Origin: Liopterus haemorrhoidalis
Taxonomy: Eukaryota; Arthropoda; Insecta; Coleoptera; Dytiscidae
Direction of reading: 5' to 3'
Length of the DNA: 64,000 bases
NCBI GenBank assembly: GCA_963971575.1
Contig: OZ020618.1
Coordinates: forward strand, 33,706,731 to 33,770,730
Below, one piece after another: positions 56,029 through 64,000 of this stretch. The notes under the pieces were generated by a model. It did not search any database and had not been told where the DNA came from. It saw only the letters and a list, made by a program, of their open reading frames with translations. Position 1 is the first letter of the stretch; the number at the start of each line of letters is the position of its first letter. The translations under genes were made by a program, and so were the position numbers.

Positions 56029-56848
56029 TTGATGTTAAGTGTGAATTTTCACACATTTTCCATTGGTTGTTTTAAGTCATAAGCTCCGCCCCTTTGATTT
56101 CGTACATTGAAACATAGAATTAAATTACGATTTCAACAATTGCCACTAGTTATTAAATTTACGCTTTTAAAAATTAAATGCAACATTTGCCAAAATATAA
56201 GTAGAATTTTGAAAAAAATAATTTGAACAAAATAAAAATGCAAAAAGAACAGAAAAAATAAAATTGTCTCCAGACTGGAAGCGAAACCTAGTTTGCAATT
56301 TAGAAAGCGAGTTGTCTAACCACTACACCATTAAATATTTATATCGTCAACCAAAAAAACACAAAAAACGCGTTATTTTCCGAAAACATAATCTGATCAA
56401 AAATTCCTGTTGTACTCTTGCGGTTCACACCAATGTACATTACTCAGAATTTTTTCAGATTTTTAGTTTAAACCATCTGACTACAGGGTGTGGGACAAAA
56501 AAATTTTTGCACAATTTTGACAAAAATCGCGTCAAAATAATTTATTTTGCAAAAATAAAATTATGATCGTTAATCCACGTACTAAGGATTTTCATTTGAT
56601 ACCCTACTCAGAATTTTAAAAAAATATTTTATTTTTCGATGGTCACATATTTGTTTATATTTTTAGGGGGATATGTTTTTTAGATGTTTTAGTATTTTTC
56701 CTATGTGCGGGTCAAAGAGTTGTATAGGCATGCCAAAATTTCAACTTTCTAGGTTTAGCCGTTTGGCTACAATTTTTACCGAACAGACAGACAGACGACA
56801 AAATGTACGTATAAGGACTTTTTGGTCATACCTACAAAACCCTAAAAA
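56029..56848 (+). mobile_element. Repeat family E, copy 6
   Basis: Starts TTGATGTTAAGTGTGAATTT and the GTGTGAATTTTCACAC hairpin, then skips directly (5' internal deletion of about 200 bp, including the AGGGTTTTGCAGG motif) to CATTGGTTGTTTTAAGTCAT. It ends ATACCTACAAAACCC and TAAAAA. Short (CAGA)3 tract. Confidence 0.8.
56265..56340 (-). other. tRNA-like segment inside repeat E6
   Basis: Minus strand GGTGTAGTGGTTAGAC (A-box-like), TTGCAAACTAG, then GGTTTCGCTTCC (degenerate B box). Confidence 0.5.
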
Positions 56849-57091
56849 TACGAATTTTTAAGGTGATTTAAAAAAAATATTGTTTTTGCCTTCTGCCCCT
56901 CCCCAAGAATAAATCCTAGGTGCGCGCCTTATGTATGTAATCTAGTAAATGAAATATTTGTACAAAGTGGCACTTTTAATTAATTTAAAACAACCTGTAG
57001 CTTGTTTACCATAATAGTTCCTCACAAATAACTTTGAGTCGTAACTGTAATGGGCTCGTAACTGTATACTGACGTGCGCATGTGTTTAGTC

Positions 57092-57417
57092 CAGGGGTGG
57101 CCAAGCCAAATGATCTTGCTGGCCACTTTGAAAATGCATCATAACTCCGCGGGCCGCATATATAATTATATATTGCCATATTAGATTTAGAATATTATTT
57201 TAAAATCAAAGTTAATTTTTTCTCATAATTTCGACAGTTAATTTTTGAATATATGGATGCACAAATAATGTAATTTTTTGTACCAATGTATTGGTTATCA
57301 CTACTTTGGCCATTATAAAATAAATATATTTTGTAAATGTGTGATGAATCTCGCGGGCCGGAAAAATGTTCAAGGCGGGCTGCATGCGGCCCGCGGGCCT
57401 TGGGTTGGCCACCCCTG
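57092..57417 (+). mobile_element. hAT MITE, 326 bp
   Basis: Ends CAGGGGTGGCCAAGCC and GGGTTGGCCACCCCTG. Flanks GTTTAGTC and GTTTAGGC match at 7 of 8. Inner GCGGGCCG words are repeated near both ends. Confidence 0.88.
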
Positions 57418-57425
57418 GTTTAGGC

Positions 57426-58020
57426 TATTGTTTAGCCCAAAGCATCTTTTCGATGAATTTTTATGACAATTACGATAATAACGCGAGCTTTAATGAGCAT
57501 GTCCTGCAATTTCTGTTAACTTATTCGCCAATTTTTCATTTTGTGATAAATGTAATAAATAACCTGTCCCATTTTTTTATATAAATAATTCAAAATCTAA
57601 ATGTCTCTTAATTAATGAATACTATGGTAAAACGTTTAAATTTGACTGTCCTATATATTTCAGTGTTGAGTATAAATTGCATTTTTTTAATATAAAGTCA
57701 CACTTTTGCGTTTACAGGGGATTATATCGAAACGAACGGATAATATTTTTACTTTAAATGTAACGCTCACTTGTTGGTTGCGAACTTCGTTGACCTGAAC
57801 ATAGTTTTGCTATTAACATTTTTAAATTATTTTTTCCACCCGCTCTAGTGCACTCAAGTGAGTGATTTGACCTTATTTATTAATGAAGGTATTACTTAAG
57901 AGAAGATTTATAGTTTATTTATTTATAATTAATAACCCCATTGTTCTTTTTAATTTAATATAATTAAAACGTATTAAGACCTAGATTGGCCTGAATTCAC
58001 ATGAATTTTTAAAACAATAT
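57426..58020. other. Unassigned spacer
   Basis: AT-rich, no gene was recognised. Confidence 0.4.
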
Positions 58021-58024
58021 ATAT

Positions 58025-59155
58025 GCTACATGTTTGGTTCGAAATTTGGTACGATGATAAATCGAAAAGTAAAACCAGGATTCGAACATAGGCTATAAGG
58101 CGTTTCCAAATTTTTACTCTACGGGGTGGTTTCGGGTTTATTAAAAAACTTAAAATATCTCCCTTAGTATTAACTAAACAGAAAAATATATGCAACAAGA
58201 ATTGTTAAAATAAATCTTTTTCGTTCAATGCATTTTTTCAATTAAATGAATATTTGGGGTGTTATGAGAGGAGACCTTAAAACTAAAATGTGCATATATC
58301 TCCCTTAACACTGAACAGCAAAATCATATATGATTAAAATAGTTTATAATAAGAAAATAAATGTTTTATTTTTATGCATTTTTTCATTTACATGAATATT
58401 TGGGGAGTTACGGAGAATACTCTAAAGCGAAACTTTTTAAATATCTCCTTTATTATTGATTTAATAGCAAAAAAGTATATAACAAAAATTTACTCAACAG
58501 CTAAAATGAATATGAGAAAAGAAACTAATCCTCTATGCAGAGCCGGCGCTGCCGAGCATGCAAGGCATGCGGTGCATGCGGGCGCCACTGTGCGGGGAGC
58601 GCTGATGTGAGATTCGAAAGGGCGCTGAATGGCCAAATGAATGTAAAAGTAAGTTAGTGAAATGTAATTTTAGAAGTGAGGACCTTTTTTTTAGGTCTTC
58701 ACTTGAAATTTAGAAGTGAGGACCTTTTTATTTTTAAGATCTTTACTTGAAACTTAGAAGTGAAGACCTTTTTTTTAAGTCTTCACTTAAAATGTAAAAG
58801 TGCGGACCTTTTTTTTTAGATCTTCACTCGAAATTTAGAAGGGAAGATCTCGAAAAAACCTAATTGCGCCCTACTTAGGGGCGCTCAATTAAATCTTGCC
58901 TACGCGCGCCGCAGACCCTCGCGCCGGCTCTGCCTCTATGTTCAATTCAATTTTTACTGTTTACTTCAGTTTGAAGATACATATTTGGGGAGCTATGAGG
59001 AGAGCTATCTTTAAAAGATAGTATCTCAGTTATTATTTACTTAACATTAAAAATATATACAAAAGAATGGTTTAGAATAAAGAAACGATTATTTTGTTCT
59101 ATTTGAAACTAAAAAAATCTTACAAAAACCGTACGAAGTACGGGTACTCCAGCTA
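58025..59155 (+). mobile_element. Helitron-like family G, copy 3, with nested hAT MITE
   Basis: Begins 5'-truncated near CGAAATTTGGTACGATGATA, passes AACCAGGATTCGAACATAGG, and has at least four ~125-bp monomers (ATATCTCCCTTA, CAAATATT, GGGAGTTA words). It ends with the hairpin CCGTACGAAGTACGG, then GTACTCCAGCTAG followed by T. The CTAG end, the hairpin 11 bp before it and the A/T insertion context are canonical for Helitrons. Confidence 0.75.
58538..58932 (+). mobile_element. hAT MITE with perfect 8-bp target duplication and internal palindromic minisatellite
   Basis: Ends CAGAGCCGGCGC and GCGCCGGCTCTG, flanked by CCTCTATG at 58530-58537 and 58933-58940. The centre (58670-58850) has four ~47-bp units, each a hairpin of AAGTGAGGACC and GGTCTTCACTT type. 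395 bp, non-coding. Confidence 0.9.
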
Positions 59156-59159
59156 GTAA

Positions 59160-60870
59160 TTAAATAAATATCGAAAGGAAATATAAGAATCGTTCTAATT
59201 CTTCATCCGTCATTAATTGGGCAATTCAAAATTTAATTATTCAGTATCAAAGAGCGTACCTTTTAAACTTAAAAGAGAAAACTATTTGATTGATATATAC
59301 ATAGCATTTATTGTATTTAAAAAAAATACGCTCGTGGACACTGAATAATTTATTTTTTAATTAATCATAGCATATATTTGCCCGTTCACAGTACAGGAAT
59401 TTAAAATCTGTTCACTGACTGTTGATGTCAAAGCGGATCACAATAATCGTTTGTTATAGATTGTTTAGATTTGTCTCTAGGTCTTCATTCCTAATTTATT
59501 CCACCGTTCCCACCTCTTTAACTTCTTTTTTTAAGTAGCGTACTATTTATAAACTACGTAAGAAAACTCATATGCAACACCATATGTTTTACTTGCCGTC
59601 ACCTACGAACTGTTTGTTCATTAAGGTCTGTAGTTCAGTCTTCGCCCGAATAATTGCTGCTGTGCCAGATTGGTTGCCAAACAGTTCATGGTTGAGAAAA
59701 GTGGCAATGAATGTGATTTTTTGTCAACTATTCTGTAAATAGAACTTGTGTATAATATAGTTCACATAAGTTGAGCACAGATTAATTTAAGAATAATATG
59801 CTATATTCCCAGGGGCTCCGCTGAAATGCAAGGCGCCTTTGTGCAAAATGTTTTATAACGCCCTCCTCATATTTTCTTTTTAATAACAGGATAGTTGATA
59901 GACAGGAAGTCAATAAATAAGACAGTTTTTATTACATTACATATATTATTATTAAAATTATCTCCAGATGGGCGGGAAAGCATGTTCTGAAGGCATCTGG
60001 AGATTTTAAACTCAATCATGACTCATTTGTGAACAATATACTGCTCTAGACAGCGTCCAGTCAGTCAAAGGGTCACGAGCGAATCACAGTGTTTCAACTC
60101 GATGGTTTGTAAACAAAGCCGAGCAAGTTTCAAATCTTATATCTTTATTATCTCAACATTTTGGACTGTTAGTGGTGAAATTAACAAGTTTCGATCTTCT
60201 ACGAGACGTCGTTTGAGGAAAGCTGGAAGCAATTCACAATCTCGCAGAACCGCTAGGGTAAGGAATAGGTTGTGTCGAGCACTTGTGGCTTGTGGGTGAC
60301 TTGCACCAAGTTTCTTTGTATAGAAACCAGTTCGCTGAAGACGTTTTATGGCCAGAAAATCACTTGAGGATCACGAAATAGAAATTTCGTACGAGTCGAT
60401 TAAAAATTACTATTGTGTCGGATCCAGTCCGCAAGATGTATGTTGGACACCACTGCTTTATGGCAACTTACTGTAATTGATACGAATGCTTCACGGTATC
60501 CTAGCATATAGGTAACCCCTTTTAAGATTGCAGCGAATGTGGCAAAATCAAAACTAACCAAACAGACAATAACAACTTTTTGACATAAGGACAATACGTT
60601 GTAATCTGACATGTAGAAAGAATTTATTAATATTTTTGTCTTAATTTGTGTTTTCTTAATAAATATCGCCATTATCCCACACAGATACAAAATCTAAAAA
60701 CCCAAACAAATGTAACAGGTGCGTCAAAACAATAACGAACTTGTCTATTTGGTTAGTTCAAGATAATTCCGCCAGATAGAGTCTCTCTTATGACCTTTTG
60801 CCTATACACTACTGAATAATAAACAGTAGTAAATGAAAAAATATTCTAGTATCTATACATATACACTTTA
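59160..60870. other. Unassigned region with one hairpin
   Basis: A 10-12-bp-stem hairpin TCTCCAGATG...CATCTGGAGA lies at 59960-60003, and a lone hAT-like end CAGGGGCTCCGCTG at 59810. The ORFs at 60102-60299 and 60400-60690 have no recognisable motif. Confidence 0.35.
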
Positions 60871-60871
60871 G

Positions 60872-61160
60872 TTTTTAAATGTTGCCCGATCAAGGCTATA
60901 TGATATTATAATTAAGGTACTGATATGTTTCTCTTACTCACACTGGCAGCTTGTAAAGGAAACAAGTGCGTAATTTGTCTGCCAGCTTTATTAATTGTTT
61001 AAACATAGCTAAGACAAACATGCTTATTGAGTGAGTTTGTTTTAGATTTTAGCGTTATTTTTAAACGAACCAATGGCGTGAAACCTGATAGGCGTAACTC
61101 TTACAGCTTACCATGCTGTAAGAGTTTAGCAATTGGTCTTGATCGGACAACTTTTAAAAA
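60872..61160. mobile_element. Probable MITE, 289 bp, with inner hairpin
   Basis: TTTTTAAATGTTGCCCGATC at the left and GATCGGACAACTTTTAAAAA at the right are inverted with two mismatches over 23 bp. A perfect 12-bp-stem hairpin (AACTCTTACAGC / GCTGTAAGAGTT, 61096-61126) lies inside. Confidence 0.65.
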
Positions 61161-61164
61161 TTAA

Positions 61165-63140
61165 AGAGTAAGTACATATTTTATACATTCATGTCGTACC
61201 TAACTTTTTCTTAATTCATCGATATTTTTAGGCTATGCGGTTTGTCTGTGAGTTTTTTCACAATTATAAAATCTCCACAACAAAAATTCAATAATTTTAA
61301 TTGAAAAAAAAAAAAACGGCCTATAAGTGCACAGCTCAAACCCGTATTTTTCAAGGGACAACTGTGTTTGTAAATAATATTTCATTTCAGATTGCAAGCC
61401 TATATAATTATAAATGAAAAATTGAGCAAAAGAAAAATAAGTGAGGTACTTCACTTATAAGTAGCGCTTCTCATAATACACCCACCCCCCCTCCCAACCC
61501 TCAGATATACATTTTATTAAATACTGCCAGTTTCTTGTAAGCTGGTAAATGTTGTTCAAAGATTGCTGTTTACTTATCGGCGCATGTTGCAACCACCGAC
61601 AAGTAACAACAAGGGTTCTACGTGGCCGGGTTTATTTGAAAGTAAAGTTATATTTATTTACTCTCGCTTGTCGGTCTATGTTAGTATGCGCATGTAGGTA
61701 CCGGCAACAATCTTTATTCGTGTTGTGTTCGTACCCATACTCAAGTAATACAGCAGATGATTACAATTTACAATGCTTGGAAAGATTTTTATATTGCCGA
61801 CAGTATTTTTGACTCACAGCGCCCCTCTTGTATGGCGCCTTTGTGTGACACACAACTTGTCATATGATAATAATAATAGACTCATAATTTCTAAGTAGCG
61901 AAATAGGGCAGAGAAAGTTCTCAATTTATTTACCTTCGGCACTGCATCGGTGAGCAGTTTCGATCTACTCTATGATTACTCATTTTAAGTATTAATTTCA
62001 CGAGGCTGATTTACACAGCAGCAGAGGGTGAGAATTCCGAAATGGTACCAGCGAGGTTAAATCCCACATTCCTGTCTTCCGCAACCGTCATACCACAAAG
62101 CCACAAGAGCCATAATAATCCAACAATAAATAATCTTAATGTTTTAAAAGACTGTCTTTTCCATATTTTCCTTACTTAATAATTGCAACGAATTGTCAAA
62201 ACAAATTCTAAAAACATGTTGTATTCAAAAATTTTAACGGTTTCTATTCCTGTCCTCTCTGGTAATTAAGAACGTCAAAAGAAATATATTATTCTTGAAA
62301 CTTGTTAGCAATCTGTTTGCCAGTCTTTAATTACAAATCATGTTCCTCAAACTTAAAATTACTGCTGAGTTATTAATACCGAAACTAATATTGAATTATG
62401 AATCTTAAAAAGATCATGGGTACCCTACAATTAAACGTTTAAAACATCATGGGTGTTCTTAGAAATAATTTTTTAAAACCATAGTGTTATGAATTCTAAT
62501 AAGCTTTTGATTAGATTATATCATTGAGTTCTGGAAAACAGAACCGCCTGCATGAATACAAGTCATTAGACCCGTATTTAAAATAAACTAAAGGGTTACT
62601 GTTTTTCATCATTATAAAAGGACTCTAAAGTAGTACTTTTGATATAAATAATGTAATAATGTAAAACTCTTTATTTTTTCTTGAGCACTGTCGAGCGAGT
62701 TGACATTTCACCTTACACTTCCATCTTGATCAGTATCAGGTCTTTTCAGTTATACGGATTTTCTATCAGTTGATCTCGTCTATCTTATGCAAGATCATTC
62801 GACTAATCTATGGGTGTGTCATATTCTTTCATTTCCTCTTTCATTCTCATTAAGTGTCCTATCAACTGTAATTGTTGGTCTCTAATACCTGTATGCAGTG
62901 ACGTAACCAGCATTAAGCACGGTTAAACAATGCTTAAGGGTCCAAGGAATTTAGAATTCCCCTTTTTGGTTTTGTAGATCCAAAGAATTTTTTTCTCAAA
63001 AAAATGATTGAATAGAGTCGTGGCCCCATTGGGCCTTATGTTTGCGTTGGCTCTGGGGCCCAATCCCAGGCCAGGCCATAGGTAGTATTTATAAGAGTCA
63101 CTATAAGTACGAGTATATTTTTTAAATACGTAAAAAAATA
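61165..63140. other. Long unassigned region
   Basis: 2 kb without recognised coding content. One hAT-like left end, CAGTGACGTAACCAG, at 62896 lacks a partner. A C-rich run lies near 61480. Confidence 0.35.
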
Positions 63141-63147
63141 TTAATAA

Positions 63148-63330
63148 CTAGCTAACCCGTCGCAGAATATCTCCGAAAGTATTTTATTAATTTTATTGCT
63201 CAATTAAATTAGCACAGCTAATATCTAATGCCATATATACCAGTCAATCTGAAGCCTTTATACACCTACAATCTTTACAAATATTTCTTTAAAAAACACA
63301 TTATCTGTGAACGAATCATCAGTCTTCAGT
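63148..63330 (-). mobile_element. Possible Helitron 3' end
   Basis: Complement reads GCGACGGGTTAGCTAG followed by T, a Helitron-type terminus. The hairpin is weak and the other end was not found. Confidence 0.35.
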
Positions 63331-63584
63331 AACCTGCCTAGTGTTGCACATTCAGCGATTTTAATTATAATGTTTTTTCGTTTCTTTTATCGTGACAAAG
63401 CAACAAATTATTGTCCATGGGAAAAGATGGGCTCAGATGGAAATAACCCTATATGGTCATACGTTTGGCCCTGTGCTTTGTTGATAGCAACTGCAAATGC
63501 TGCTATAATAGGAAAAATGTCATTAAACTGGAGCAAATATTCATTTATTTTAAATTTTAAAAAAATCGTATTCGTATAATTTAT

Positions 63585-63668
63585 AGTATACAGGGCACAT
63601 GGATAGACAATGAATAGATCAAGATGGAGGACTTATGTGAGTGAGGAAAAGAAGAAGAAAAAGATAAT
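63585..63668 (+). repeat. LINE 3'-tail fragment
   Basis: ACAGGGCACATGGATAGACA, GGAGGACTTATGTGAGTGAG and an AAGAAGAAGAAAAAG tail match the last part of the LINE fragment at 29432-29695. Confidence 0.6.
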
Positions 63669-63669
63669 T

Positions 63670-64000
63670 TATAGTACAAATAACCACTATAGTGCATTTA
63701 TACACTATTAAAATATTTATTACGTAATAAAAAGTTTAGTCCTAGAAGCTTCTAAAAATTAGGTAAAGAGGGCCACGATTTAATATTCTGGGACCGTTTA
63801 GTACAAATTAGTTACGCGCCACACATTTCAATACAGACTTGTCGCCGAGCGAGCGTCAAACGTACCGTTCCTCTCCCATTCAGCTCGTCTGACCACCGAC
63901 ACGTCTTCGCCCCCTCTCCATAACGTGAACTTTCTGCAAAGTATGACATTGGGCCTTTATATTATTTATATTTTTTATATTTTAAGTATTTATTAGTTTT
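63670..64000. other. Unassigned window end
   Basis: A modestly GC-richer, CG-containing stretch at 63830-63920 is followed by AT-rich DNA. A promoter-like CpG context cannot be excluded, but nothing specific supports it. Confidence 0.3.

Noticed and set aside
62896..63070. hAT element starting CAGTGACGTAACCAG
   Set aside because: Only one terminus is visible. The GGGGCCCAATCCC stretch at the far side is not its inverse and flanks do not match.
63307..63579. 90-codon plus-strand ORF as a host exon
   Set aside because: No recognisable domain, no supporting splice or neighbour context, and length within chance expectation for the strand composition.

Overview
The window is AT-rich animal DNA, most likely from an insect with a large, repeat-rich genome. 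The signs are the transposon mix (Tc1/mariner, pogo, hAT, Harbinger-like and TTAA-target DNA transposons, Helitron-like elements, jockey/CR1- and RTE-like LINEs, a tRNA-type SINE), the lack of closely packed long ORFs, and numerous microsatellites. The species cannot be named from this sequence. I found no convincing host protein-coding gene, rRNA, functional tRNA or CRISPR array. The region reads as an intron or intergenic repeat field, and almost every interpretable stretch is a mobile element or its relic.

Layout. 0-3 kb: a nearly complete Tc1/mariner-type element with a DD81E-spaced transposase, flanked by small palindromic MITEs (family A). 4-8.2 kb: a hAT element carrying a TTF-type zinc-finger exon, a Helitron-like repeat, and a 5'-truncated RTE-like LINE with a 14-bp target duplication. 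8.5-12 kb: a pogo/Tigger-like transposon whose transposase is split by a 1.09-kb copy of repeat family E. 12.5-17.1 kb: a TTAA-flanked 4.6-kb unit containing a second TTAA element (with a Mutator/Kolobok-like transposase C-terminus), a minisatellite/GC-rich palindrome composite and a hAT C-terminal exon. 17-21 kb: hAT MITEs and Helitron-like copies with ~120-bp internal monomers (family G). 21-31 kb: sparse MITEs, LINE fragments and a SINE with a 12-bp target duplication. 31-43 kb: a pogo-type MITE holding two younger MITEs, more hAT MITEs, a 1.1-kb inverted-repeat element and a 1.9-kb hAT. 43-52 kb: two long E copies, a mariner relic, a Harbinger-like first exon, hAT relics and a LINE. 52-64 kb: mostly unassigned DNA with MITEs (including MITE B inside MITE A), E6 and the third G copy with a hAT MITE nested in it.

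How the parts relate. The value of the window is its stratigraphy. At least eight insertions-within-insertions can be read directly from target-site duplications or restored reading frames (E1 in pogo; LINE in a direct-repeat element; SINE in LINE; hAT and Tc1-type MITEs in a pogo MITE; MITE B in A7; A6 in hAT; hAT in Helitron G3; TTAA element in TTAA element). Family E, present at least seven times, has a 5' hairpin, subterminal inverted repeats, a (CAGA)n tract and, in three copies, a tRNA-like segment. It is the least familiar recurrent structure here.
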